Assembly (NCBI GenBank): GCA_029582165.1
Contig: CM055884.1
Coordinates: forward strand, 18,879,037 to 18,943,036
DNA: 64,000 bases
Origin: Portulaca oleracea
Taxonomy: Eukaryota > Streptophyta > Magnoliopsida > Caryophyllales > Portulacaceae
Direction: 5' to 3'
The notes under the pieces were generated by a model. That model did no database searches. It was given only the letters and a program-made list of their open reading frames with translations, and had not been told where the DNA came from. The number at the start of each line of letters is the position of its first letter. The first letter of the stretch is position 1. Shown here one piece after another: positions 23,160 to 33,960 of the stretch. The translations under genes were made by a program, and so were the position numbers.

Positions 23160-23919
23160 GCAATCATGTCTTTAGTAGCACAATACTGCTTAATCCAAGA
23201 TCGCTTGTACAAGAAATTAGCTACAGGCATCAACTTGTTGTGCATAGATGCCAAGGGTGCAGAAGAAGTCATGTACACTATACATGGAGGAGAGTGTGGC
23301 CCTCACATGAATGGGTGTATGTTGGCTAAGAAAATCCAACGGGCAGGATACTATTGGACAACAATGGAAGCGGGATTGTTTGGATTTCGTCCTAAGGTGC
23401 CACAAATGTTAAGAGTGTGTCAATCTGCAACATCAACCCCCTTCGTATTTGACTACCTTGACATCACCACGGCCATTTTTGATATGGGGTATCGATATCA
23501 TTGGCAAAATACACCCTACAGGATCGGGAGGTCACGAATACATTTTAGTCGCATTGATAATTTCACTAAGTGGGTAGGGGGCCTAGGGGCAGCTTCTTAT
23601 GCCAAGCTCACATCCAAGCAGGGAGCTACTTTCGAAAGGAAGTAGAGACGCTTCTCGCCTCATATCACATCCATCATCTTCGCCCTATAGACCCCAAGCT
23701 AATGGAGCAGTGGAGGTAGTAAATAAAACAGTGGCAGGGATCATTAAAAAGATAAGGGCACCCATACAAGATCCAAGGGGAAAATTTACATCTAATTGGA
23801 AGGGTCCTTATGTGATTAAGGACATTTTACCTGGAGAAGCAGCCCGTCTTGCTACCCTGGATGGGGAGGATGTAATGCAGCTTACGAACCTAGATAAGTT
23901 GAAGCGGTATTATGCCTAA
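23160..23919 (+). pseudogene. Element A integrase with two internal deletions
   Basis: The zinc-finger region is visible (MYTIHGGECGPHMNGCMLAK, then GYYWTTMEAGLF). The start of the core is degraded (IDNFTKWVGGLGAASYAK). The sequence then jumps to YRPQANGAVEVVNKTVAGII, which carries the catalytic Glu, and jumps again to the C-terminus (GKFTSNWKGPYVIKDILPGE, LDKLKRYYA, stop). The second catalytic aspartate is missing. About 760 bp remain of a domain that normally needs well over 1 kb. Confidence 0.8.
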
Positions 23920-24126
23920 TGTGACTAAGCAACTGAAAGATCCACTTTCACACACTTGGGCTTACATTTAAATAAGTCCTCTTAAAGAACTATATTTGTG
24001 AAAAATGTCTTTTCCTTTTATTAAGGGACAATACAACTAATTACTTGTTGTTGAAAATAAAAGAAATTAAATACAAGATTGTTTGATGGCTAAAGCAACT
24101 CCCTTTCCTTCTTTTCTATCCATCTC
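23920..24126. other. Element A spacer between pol and antisense gene 1
   Basis: Short AT-rich non-coding stretch after the pol stop. A minus-strand terminator or poly(A) signal for antisense gene 1 could lie here; none is clear. Confidence 0.4.
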
Positions 24127-25660
24127 CTAATCGTCTTTCACCTTGCCTGCATTGCCAACGGTCTCATAGTCAGTCCCCATGTCTCTTTGCTCGTTTGGGT
24201 CTCCCTCTGTGTCTTTAGGTCTATATACTCGCCTGCCTGGTTTCCGCATTTCGACCCTAGGTCCAAGTCGCTCTTTCACATAGGATCTTGAACCTAATCG
24301 TTCCTTCACCGAAGTACGAGAGCCGAGTCTCTCCTTCACGGTCGGGACCGCATGTCCTCTTCTCGCTTCTCCGGCACGGCGAGATTCGACGGCAGCAATT
24401 AGCCACCCATGATATCTAGAGTTTGCCTGATGAGATATATGAGCTTTTGAAGGGGCACGACGGGTTGGCCTCTTCTCACAATATTTCAGCCATGACTCTA
24501 CTATTGACTGTCGAAGCTTCAAGCGCTTAGGGGCTTCGTACAGTAGCTCGGGGATGGTTTGTTTCCAACCTATTTGCCTCCGCACCCGCTCTGGGAAATA
24601 GTATGTCATGTGAGTCAAGCCAGCGATGCACACATAGGCATTCCGTGAATCACATGTCACGTATTCCGGAATGTGCCACCATTCGACCCACCATATGATG
24701 TCTCGGGGCTCTTTAAAGAATGCGATCCATTCCACTACCGTACAAAGATCGGTGTATTTCCGTTTCCTTTGGCAATAATTCGCCAATGCGGAGGACGTTT
24801 GAGGCTCTTCAACGAGATCCAAGTGCTCCATCAACCATATCTGTCCAACAAGGTTAGCAACGGTTATAATTACACGACAATTCGCCCACACTAACGGAAA
24901 TAAACAAAAAATCTTTAACACTGCCAAGGCCACTGGGCCTACGCAAGCAGAAAAGGGGCAAAATTAAAACAGCATAGGCCCAGTAGCCTATGCAATCAAT
25001 AGAGGGGAGATGCACTACTACGAAGATGAAAGGAGGTTCTTACTTGCAACAATAGGGGGCTTCCTCGGAATTCATGCTCCGGGTTCGGGTCGTCTAGGCC
25101 CAGCATCGTTTCCGCCCGCATCATTGGCACCGGGTTGTAACCCCAACCCATGTCTTCAACAATTTGGATCAGATTGGCCGGACCAATTCTTCGTCCTCGG
25201 TGGTAGAAACAGAACTTGCTAAGAAGACATAAGACGAGTGCTCGCACCCGTATGACCGGGTCGTATTTCAAGGTCTCCGGTGCTTGGAAGTACTCTACGA
25301 TGGTCTAATAATGCACTTTCCCACCAATTAGTGCACTTCTGATGACACAAGAGGGAAGGCATAAAAGCTCCTTGTAGTACTTACCGAGGTCAGCTATGTC
25401 GGAGGAGATTTCGGCGGCGCATAATGGTTAGTCACTAAGATAAAGGACCATTCCTACCGTAGCGGGCATAACTCCTTCATGTTGAATCATAAAACGTGCA
25501 TCTTCGAGTCTCAGAAAGTCTCGGCAGCACGAAGAAAATAAGAGTTCACTCGCACTTGTCGCAAGCTCAGCAAGTAGGATAGCTTGTATCTCCTGAGCTC
25601 TCTCTTCTCCTCCTTAGATAACGTGCTCATCCAAGTGGCCAACTTCTTATCAAACGCCAT
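24127..25660 (-). pseudogene. Element A antisense gene 1: Tat-type extra antisense ORF, two exons
   Basis: On the strand opposite to pol, an ATG at 25660 begins MAFDKKLATWMSTLSKEEK. The reading continues through FLRAAETF, a frameshift near 25520, FMIQHEGVMPATVGMVLYLS, two in-frame stops (near 25434 and 25305), and YDPVIRVRALVLCLLSKFCF. At about 25040 a GTAAGA donor appears. The second exon follows a TTGTTGGACAG acceptor near 24850 and reads IWLMEHLDLVEEPQTSS, VEWWHIPEYVTC and RRQIGWKQTIPEL, ending in a basic tail with three VKERLGSR-type repeats. Antisense extra ORFs between pol and the 3' LTR are known from Tat-lineage elements; function unknown. The repeats are possibly a nucleic-acid-binding tail (inference). 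Confidence 0.7.
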
Positions 25661-25747
25661 AGGGATTTTTGAGATTTTTTGTGACTCTCGCTGATGACTC
25701 TCAAGCTAGGATGGGATGAATGAAGGTCTCATACCAAAGGGAGGGTA

Positions 25748-25755
25748 TTTATACA
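25748..25755 (-). promoter_or_regulatory. TATA box of antisense gene 1
   Basis: The minus strand reads GTGTATAAATACCC about 90 bp upstream of the antisense ATG. This is a textbook plant TATA box at the right distance for an independent promoter. Confidence 0.65.
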
Positions 25756-25760
25756 CCTCA

Positions 25761-26356
25761 ACCAAGCTCAAAATGGATCAAGATCATTATAAAACGGTCA
25801 TATGGAAGTTGCAATGATATTTCATGATTTAAGCCCCATTACCAACGGCTACAAAAAAAAGGGGAAAACACAAAGCGAAAGCTGCTGGGCCTACGCTGTC
25901 TCAAACAAGAAATGCGCACCTGGGCCAGGCCCACTTCCCCTCTTTCCTCTCTACGTAGGCCGCTTGTCCTACGGCACTGCTAGGCCCAAATTCATGGGCC
26001 GTGGCATTTGCTTGTGTTATTGGGCATCTATTGTATGCAATCGTCGGCAACGTGTGCGTGCCTTATTCGGGTTTTCAATGTCGACCCAATGGCAGTCTGT
26101 TTTGAAATTAATACTCGAGTTACTCTGACACTTGGGATTTATGTTTTTTTTTCTTTTTTTTTCTTTTTTAGGGGAAGAAGGATTAATGTAGGCTTAATCC
26201 CATCATGTAGAAAAGCATAACATGGCTGCATGTTAATAAAAGCCATTAATTGATAAGTATAAAGCGTCATACATTCACCTAGTCTTGGATTAAGCATTAC
26301 ACTAAAATAAAAATAAAAAAGTAATAACACAAAGAGCCTACACTGCATTTGCATCA
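25761..26356. other. Element A spacer between the two antisense genes
   Basis: No coding segment is recognised. It holds two GTAGGC..CCTAC-type palindromes (GGGCCTACGCTG near 25888 and CGTAGGCCGCTTGTCCTACG near 25956) and a T-rich run near 26140-26170. Confidence 0.5.
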
Positions 26357-29300
26357 TTAGTCAAACCACATCAAGGAGCTTGAGTCACTGCTATCCTCGG
26401 TCATATCACCACCAGTGTTTGAAGTCCCAACATTTGAGGCACTTGCAGTACCAAAATAAGTGTCCCATGAGTAATAATTAGGAGCAGTTTCAGGATCATA
26501 GCCGGTCATGAGTGGAAGTGGGAGAATCGGAGGCGTCAAAGGTGGTGAAGGCATAGGAGAAGGGGAAGGAGTTCCTCGGGGCTGTTCCAGGAGAGGCGAT
26601 GGATCCCTCGGGGGAAGCGGTGCTGGAGACGGATTCCGCGGTGGTGGCGGCACAAGCGAAGGAGCCTCTGGCGGAGCCGCAGATGTCCGTAAAGGGGATG
26701 ACATAGGAGACCCCTGAGAGGCAGCCAACCATGAATGTTTACGAACACACCACCCAGTAGACGGGGCAGCCAATCAGACTCTGCTCCATATCCCGGCATC
26801 GGCCATCCAAAAGAAGCATACCCGCCCGACCAAGACTGCTGAGGTACTGACCACTCCTGTAAACCAGTCGGCCAGGAAGACCCTACATCAGGAGTGGGCA
26901 CAGCCCACTCCCCGGAATATGTACCATAGCCATGATACATGCCAGAGCCACCCAGGGATGGAGTGATAGTGTTGACAGGACGCGAAGTAGCGTCATCAGC
27001 TAGGGCCTGACCGCCAGGGTACCCCACAAATGCACCTAAAGTGCGATCCCTCACCACTATCTCCCGACCGTGACGACTAGAGTGCGCCAAAGTGGGAGTT
27101 CTATGAGAACGCGAAGGCTGATAAGTAGCATTAGATTCTGAGGCATCCTCAACCAAGAAAGAGGGAGCTTGAGTATCGTCTCCATATTCTCCTCTGTGGT
27201 AAGATCCCCCTTAGTCCAACGGCTCCTCTAGCGACATTTGAGCCATGTCCTCCTCCATGCTCTGAGGACGATGACCTCGCGAGCCTAACCTATTACGGCG
27301 AGACCCGGCCGAGTCCTGACCTTTGATCATCACACTTTTTCCACGACCCTCCGGTACAGGTGCCAAGGGTGGGCGAGACGACCCGCCAACCTCTTCACGA
27401 GATCGACCCGATAAGAGTATTCCCCAATCGAGGAACGACGTGGAGGTTCTGGACGAGGAAGGACCACATTCTAACGTCGAGATGGCTCCCGGGGCACAAA
27501 CTCCGCGTCAGCTTCCAAATCTTGACCACCGTCTACAACTGCCTGATATCTCCCTAAACTCGTGAACATCCGATGGATTAACTTTTCCATCGTACTCGCC
27601 TTCCTAACTAGGCGCCAAAACTTATCCCATCGTGGCTGAGGAAAAGAAATAGGAGTCAGAGTCCGTCATACAAAGAGAAACGAAAATGATCAAAAGGAAA
27701 GAAGATTACCGGTCTACGTTCAAACTCTTGCAACAAAGGGCATTCACTGCTCTTCTCTATGTCCAAGAAACCACCGATCTTCTCTTCCCCTTCAGGGACT
27801 TCCTCCTCAGTAGCCTTGGCATAGGGGCCCCACTGAAAACACACAGTGTCAGACAAACGAAAGGGAGTGGGGACGAACAAAGAAGAGACAAGGGGACACA
27901 CCACTCTAAAAGCCAGTCGACCAAGGTAGCGATCGAACTCCTCATCGAAGTGATCTAGCTGGACTTCCTTGATGAATTGTTGGAAGTCTTGTCCTTGTAG
28001 CACGGTCCCCAGGTCCTCTGGATTCACGCACCAGGGATCAAACATCCTCTCGGGAAGATCCATAGGGATGAGTACAGGGTGACACCCCAAGATCTACAGG
28101 GAGGCCCTCTCTCCCAAATACCACACATCACCCGAAGGTCCCTCCATCAAGATGCAAAGGCATGTGTCGTGCTCTACCGAGTGCAAGAGGGCTGGAAAAT
28201 CTCTCAGGTTGAAACTGGCCCACAGACGCCAATTTACTTGGGCCTGCAAGAAAAGGGAGAGATAAAAGTCAAAAAAAATAACATAGGGGATATAGGTTGG
28301 GAGTAATAAGAAATGCCGGTGTAACTTGGTCTAAAATCCGCCGGACGAAATCTAGGCTCCCTGGCTTATATTTCTTTCCCGGGATGCCTTTGGCAGTCCA
28401 ACGTTTAGCAGCCAAAACTATTCTACCTTTCTTTGACTCGATGTTTAAAGCTCGAATATATTCATAAGCCTAGAACTGTGTAAAAAAACAAGCAACATCA
28501 GAATGAGTAACAAAAACAACACTAAGTGAGAAGAGTCTCAGGTATGTACCTCAAGCACCTTCAACAGCGACGGGTCGTACTGGAAGTGAGGTTGAGCCGA
28601 ATAAAAGGGGATGGGCTCATCATTTTGAGAAACTCGCACACCATAGCAGAGTCCATAAATAAAGTTGGCATAGGCTGCCTTGCCCCAATTCAAATGACGG
28701 ATGTTCCCAAAGTTCAGAGAATTTTCCCTCCACGACAGAAGAATATTATCTCCGCGGTTGGCGAAAATGGTCGAAGAAATGAGGTACGCTATGTACAAGA
28801 AGCGGCGCTGGTCGATTGGCAGACCTGGAATACCCCCGTCGCGAAAGGCAACCTGGAAGATGTGCCAACACACGACCCAACATGGCCATGACTGTAGGAG
28901 GGATCTCCCTCTGAAACACCACGTTTGGCCCTCCCCAAGGGAGGCCAGTGATCATGATGAAATCTGTCGGGGTAACCGTCATTTCACCCACAGGGAGGTG
29001 AAAGGTATTGGGGGTGTCCCAAAACCTTTATGCAATTGCTCGCCATACAATACAATAGGTGTGACAATCCCAAGCATCTACAAAATTACCGGACATAGTC
29101 GCCGCTACTTTTAAGGGGTCCATTAAACTACCGCAAGTTTTTAAGGCGTCCTCCTAAAAGAATGAGCAATAAAGAAGGCAAAAGCAAGGCCCGCAAGCAA
29201 CTCGCATAGGCCCATGGTCCTACCCAGCACCTCGGGACGGATTATCGAAGGTATAGGCCGCATAGCCTTCAATGGGCCATTGGCCATTTCCGCCAACCCA

Positions 29301-30050
29301 CAAGAAACATGTTGGGCCTAATGATAACAGCGTAGGCCGCCTGACCTTTACTACAATAACTGGGCCACCCATTTCGGCCCATGAGTGGAGGCCCAGATCC
29401 CACACAAAGTGTAGGCCGCTGGGCCTAAAGTGAATAAGTCGCACATTTCAGCCCACAAAAACAAAGATAGCCCAGAAATACAAAGTGTAGGCCGTTGGGC
29501 CTGCAATGAATAAATCATGCGTCCCAGCCTACAAAAAAAACCGAGGAAGCCCAGAAACACAAAGTGTAGGCCACATAGCCTACGTTTTGCAAACAGCTCG
29601 TTTTGTTGGGCCTTGTTTTTTCTTTTTTTTTCAAAGTGCTAAGACCACTAGGCCTATAATTGAAAAATATCATGGGTCGGTACAAAGTCATAGGGAACGG
29701 GCCGAATTTTCATTTTGCGGGTCGAACAAAGGTTCGTTTCAACATCAAAGAAAAAAGAATCACAGCTATGTATCGAAATAAGCATGCTTCAACTAGTTAA
29801 AAATCGACAAGATACGAAAATGCGTGCTTTCTGCTTGCTCATATTTACACTAAACTAAGCATGAACAGAAGAAAGTCCGTAGGATTACCTTGCCGTGTGA
29901 GCGGTAGTACCATACATGGTTCCAAGATCGAACAGTGAGGTCGGAAGGAGTGGACTCAACACTGGGCGCGAAGCTTCGCCGAGAAGCACCCTCGTAGGAC
30001 CATGCCGCCGCATGAGGAAGAGGAGGATTTATGTGATTTCGGAGTTGCAT
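26357..30050 (-). pseudogene. Element A antisense gene 2: plant mobile domain (MAIN-like) protein, several exons
   Basis: The first exon starts at the ATG at 30050 (MQLRNHINPPLPHAAAWSYE) and ends at RSHGK before a GTAATC donor at 29888. Further minus-strand segments read DTPNTFHLPVGEMTVTPTDF and IMITGLPWGGPNVVFQ (28991 downward), FLYIAYLISSTIFANRG and HLNWGKAAYANFIYGLC (to a GTACAT donor near 28550), AYEYIRALNIESKKGR after an ACACAG acceptor, and LPERMFDPWCVNPEDLG (28090-27656). A Pro/Gly/Ser-rich tail lies at 27156-26357. The phrase NTFHLPVGEMTVTPTDFIMI is characteristic of the aminotransferase-like plant mobile domain shared by MAIN-like proteins and mobile elements. Frameshifts near 28870 and 26700 and an in-frame stop break it. 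Confidence 0.65.
28992..29888 (-). other. Candidate first intron of antisense gene 2, rich in palindromes
   Basis: Bounded by the GTAATC donor at 29888 and the plant-mobile-domain segment starting shortly above 28991. It contains about seven copies of the GTAGGCC..GGCCTAC motif and no coding frame. The acceptor was not pinned down. Confidence 0.4.
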
Positions 30051-30420
30051 TTTCTCCAAGAACTCAAGAACTTTCAAAAAAAAAAAACTCACTTTGAGTA
30101 AGAAGGGGAAGAACTCTAAGGAAGGAGATGAAGGAGGTGTGAATGAGTGAAGCATTGCATTTAATTTAGGTGGATATGAACCGCTCGTTTTAAGGACCCG
30201 CCTCGAGATTTCAAATGCATCCCATTGGTCGGAAATCCAAAGGTCATCCATTTGCCCCCCCCCCCCAAAGGAGAGACAAGGCCATGTGGCCTCATTGGAA
30301 CCACAAGCGAGGTGGGCCCCACGGAGATTCCATTCACGAAAAAAAAAAGAAAAAACTAATAACAATGTAGGCCCCTGGGCCTACGCTTCAGAAATGACCT
30401 AAGAGCTTCGGCCTAAGCCC

Positions 30421-30434
30421 AATAAAAAAAGGAA
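30421..30434 (+). other. Element A polypurine tract
   Basis: AATAAAAAAAGGAA directly precedes the 3' LTR start TGTAGACACCGAG. Confidence 0.75.
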
Positions 30435-30862
30435 TGTAGACACCGAGATTTGCTCCGACAAATTCGGAAATCAAACCCGACCCGCTAGAACCCAGCAAAC
30501 CATGGCCCAAGAAACAGCATAGGCCATTGGGCCTACGATGCTATCAAGACAGGTCCATCAGTCAAACCAAGCCAGGGATTACAAGGCGTAGGCCGCATAG
30601 CCTACAAGGTTTCCCACGCTGGCCCAACTTGCAAATCCGGCCCAGAAAATAAAACGTAGGCCGTCAAGCCTACGCTATTGAAAATCCAGCCCACTGCCAG
30701 CGGACAAGTCAGCAATCCGTGTGATTGCACATCATAAGCTGTCTGACCTACGCAGTGTAATTTGATTTTGGCGCCAAAATTTCCCCTCCAATCCCATGAT
30801 CACAGCCCTTTGTGATTGACCTTGTTGACCACGAAATATACACCGTAGGTTGTGTGACCTAT
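30435..30862 (+). repeat. Element A 3' LTR, upstream segment
   Basis: The LTR begins TGTAGACACCGAG, a start seen in Tat-lineage LTRs, and contains several GTAGGC palindromes. Element E interrupts it at 30863 with TSD CCTAT (30858-30862); it resumes at 39730. Confidence 0.75.
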
Positions 30863-32567
30863 TGTTTAAGCTCAATTTTGAGCCTAAGTGTCACTCCATC
30901 TACTTAGAATTGTAGTTCGTTACCTTCCATAAATAATTGTCTCTTATCCGTTTTTCTTTTAGTTTTTATGCAAGTTAGTTTGGATCCGAGGAATTGGGAG
31001 ATGCTGAGTCGTCGATGCCGAGAACCCCAGCTCGGGAATTCAAGGAAGAAACCCCGGGATCTTAGGAGCGGCCCTCATCTTTAAGATTGTACAAAGAGGG
31101 AGTCGAGGCATACCAAGGAGGTCACGGTCATTACCCCCAAGGGTAGTGCCCGTAAGCAGAGTTGGAAAATGAGCGAAAAAGGCAAACCCAGGTGGTCACG
31201 GGCGTGACCCCATTTGTAGCGCCCGTGACCTAATTGAGAGAATTAAGTGTCGTTTTACCGAGAGCGGTCACGGGCGTGATGACTCAAGGTAATGCCCGTG
31301 GCCCTGCTGAGCCATTTTCCCAAGTTACCGACTTCCAAGAGGTCACGGGCGTGACGGCTGGTGGTAGCGCCCGTGACCCAGCTGAGGGTATTTTTTAAGA
31401 AGTCGATTCCCAGGTGGTAATTGGCGTGACGATCGGAGGCAGCGCCCGTTACCTCAGCGAAGAATTCTTGTTCGAGATTTTGGAATCGCCTCGTCACGCG
31501 CGTGACGACTGGTGGTAACGCCCGTGACGACCCTGACCTACTGAATTTTTAGGGCCAAAACCACTACGTTTCGTTTATTTTTCTCCAAATGTATTTAAGC
31601 TCGGTCTAAAACTAAACCTAGCAGCTAATTTTCTACTGTTCATCTTTCCCTTTTTAGTTGCTTAGCACTACTTTCTAGATAGATTCTCTCATCTTTACTC
31701 TCAAACTTTGCCTATATTTTGTATTTGGATTGGATTATTGCATTCAAGGAGTATTTTTTTGAAGATTATTATTCAAGCTTTGGTGTTTCTTCTTCTTTTT
31801 ATTATTATCATCCTATTTCCTTTTTGGGTAAGTTTCATTTCCTTCTTTTATTAATTGCTTTAATTAGTTCTTGTGATTAATCTTATTGTGTTTCCTTTCT
31901 AGACATCATGCTTAGGGTTCTTGTTTTAAGCTTATTAGTTTTAATGTTTATTATCATGATTAGTGGCTAGTTTCCTTAGGGTTTAGGGGGAGGTTTAGCC
32001 CCTAATGGGATCCCTTTTTTAAGGTTGGATCTAGTTAGGGCATTAGGCCATGTTTTATGAGGTTTTCATCCAAAAACTCTCTTGATTGTGGGGTTTTTTA
32101 AGTAGTGGAAACCCGCTAAACCTACTCAAACACGATCTCTAGGGTGATTGGATAGATATTCGAATGACTCCTTATTAATTTAGGGGAGGAGTTCGGGTAC
32201 GGTGATTTGCATTTCAAGCCCTTTAGGTGAGTCCTCATTCATTTAGAGGACGAACCTTTACGGCTAAATTCGGGTATACCTCGAGAGAGGCCCCGGAGTG
32301 GCTCTATTTCTTGCAATAACCCTACTTCTATCTTGGCTTAGTGCCCTGACCGAGACTTCCTCGTGATTAGGGTGACCATTAGGAGACAAAGACCGACCCT
32401 TGAGTCCATTTTTCTCTGTTTTTGTCTGATAATCTATCCTTGTTCCCTTTTTCCCCTCATAATCGTTTTTCTTACCTTAAACTAAGCCTTAGTAGTGAAA
32501 GTTTTGACAAAAAGACCTTGCTCCCTGTAGATACGATATAAAACCCGCACTATATTGCGAGTGAACA
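30863..32567 (+). repeat. Element E 5' LTR
   Basis: 1705-bp LTR paired with 38023-39724. A TATA-like ATGTATTTAAGC lies near 31590, about 60 bp after a tandem array of hairpins (31120-31530). The end GTGAACA is followed by three A and the primer-binding site. Confidence 0.92.
31120..31530. repeat. Tandem hairpin array, GGTCACGGGCG and CGCCCGTGACC arms
   Basis: About six diverged units of roughly 65-75 bp. Each contains an 11-bp arm GGTCACGGGCG, a 13-16-base loop and the complementary arm CGCCCGTGACC. Perfect pairs are 31194-31204 with 31220-31230, and 31341-31351 with 31368-31378. GTCACGGGCGTGAC is itself palindromic. The array recurs at 38278-38690 in the other LTR. Confidence 0.85.
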
Positions 32568-32570
32568 AAA

Positions 32571-32588
32571 TGGCGCCGTTGCCAGGGA
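32571..32588 (+). other. Element E primer-binding site (tRNA-Asp type)
   Basis: TGGCGCCGTTGCCAGGGA lies three bases after the LTR; it differs from C's site at one base. Confidence 0.88.
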
Positions 32589-32825
32589 GCAAGCGCACCT
32601 TCGAGTCTTAACTTACTCTACATGCGTTCAGTTTAGGAGGTTTTTACCTTGCTGAGTCGAGTGTAGAGTCCCCAGGGCTTTTTACGTCATTTTCTTGTTT
32701 AGTGCATGTGCAGGAGAGACCTAATACCTCTTGTACCTTTTGATCCTGAAATCGAAGCGACTGCATGACACAACAACGCCGCGAACGCCCGTAGGCGTCT
32801 TCTTGAACGACAACAGTGAGAGGCT

Positions 32826-33960
32826 ATGGAAAAACCTCGTACCCTCCTGTCATTCGCACCACCTTCGACGGATACAGGAGGCTCTCCTATTGTTTTACCC
32901 GACCTCCCAGAAGGAACTGTTTTCGAGGTCAAGCCGAATTTCCTACATCTCATTGAGCAATCCAAGTTCCATGGACTTGACTCGGAAAACCCCATCAACC
33001 ATATTTCCAACTTCCTGGAGAGGGGCGGGATGATTCGGATGCAAGGAGTTCCGGAGGAATACATCCACCTTAAGTTCTTCCCTTTTTCTCTTGCCGGGAA
33101 GGCTCGAGGATGGCTTGACAACTGTAATCCGAACACTTTCCGGACTTGGGACGCACTAAGCCAAGGCTTTTTGAGGAGGTTTTTCCCACCTATGGAGACG
33201 GCTCGCCTACGGACGGAGATCATGAACTTTCGACAACAATCGGGGGAGTCTTTGTTTGAAGCTTGGGAGCGATACAAAGGGTTTCAACGGGCGTGCCCGC
33301 ACCATAATCTTCCGGCCGCTCTTATTCTGCATACCTTCTACGAGGGTCTCTCTATGAACACGAAGTAATCGATTGACAACGCTTCGGGCGGCCTTTTCCT
33401 AAGCAAGACCCCCGCCCAAGCCGATGCTCTTTTGGCCCAAATGGCGGAGAATGCATGCAACTGGGGAAGGAATTCAAGGGAGGTGACAAGTTGCGGCGAC
33501 GGCGAGAACTTGGGTTATCTTATCAAAGATATGCAAAAGACAATGCAACAACTTTCGCAAGACATGGCCGAGATGAAGACGACCCAACAACTCAAGCCAA
33601 TTATGGAGGTTCACACTTCCGCTCCTTCACCTTCGTCCACCTCGGGATTGCGTTGTGAGGTATGTGGGGGAGGACATGCAAATTTTGAGTGCCAAACGGA
33701 GTTGGTATCCAATGAGCAAGCGAACTCTCTTTATCGGAACAATCTCTCTTACCACAACAATGAACCTGTCCGCCCTCAAGGAAACCCATCTTATGTTCCT
33801 CCAGGCTTTCCCTACCCTTACCAAGGCAAGAACCATCCTCCACAAAACAAAAACCGCCCCCATCAACAAAACCCTCAATACCAAAATCAAGCCTACCATC
33901 AAACCCCTCGATCTTACCAACAACCCCCCTTCACAAATGAGCCAAGAGATGGAATTTATG
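32826..33960 (+). pseudogene. Element E Athila-type gag
   Basis: The frame starts MEKPRTLLSFAPPSTDTG and contains FEVKPNFLHLIEQSKFHGLD, IRMQGVPEEYIHLKFFPFSL, GKARGWLDNCNPNTFRTWD and FRQQSGESLFEAWERYKGF, the standard Athila gag domain. A TAA at 33366-33368 breaks it, but the same frame continues (SIDNASGGLFLSKTPAQAD). Near 33650 a zinc knuckle CEVCGGGHANFEC follows, then an Asn/Gln/Pro/Tyr-rich linker. A frameshift near 33940 leads to the next segment. Confidence 0.85.

Larger units (their letters stand above)
29190..30862. repeat. Dispersed GTAGGC...GCCTAC palindromes of element A
   Basis: A dozen or more short hairpins with constant arms and variable loops. Examples are GTAGGCCC-CT-GGGCCTAC near 30366, GTAGGC-CGCATA-GCCTAC near 30586, CGTAGGC-CGTCAA-GCCTACG near 30656 and GTAGGC-CACATA-GCCTAC near 29567. 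More copies lie at 24974, 25956, 40500 and 40575. They span the non-coding 3' region and the LTR. Element E is inserted in one copy. Confidence 0.8.

Noticed and set aside
27323..27565. Plus-strand frame inside the antisense gene 2 region
   Set aside because: Composition follows the opposite-strand Pro/Arg-rich coding; no independent motif.
31120..31530. CRISPR-like array of GTCACGGGCGTGAC repeats
   Set aside because: Repeats are diverged, palindromic, inside both LTRs of a plant retrotransposon, with no spacers of uniform length and no cas genes.
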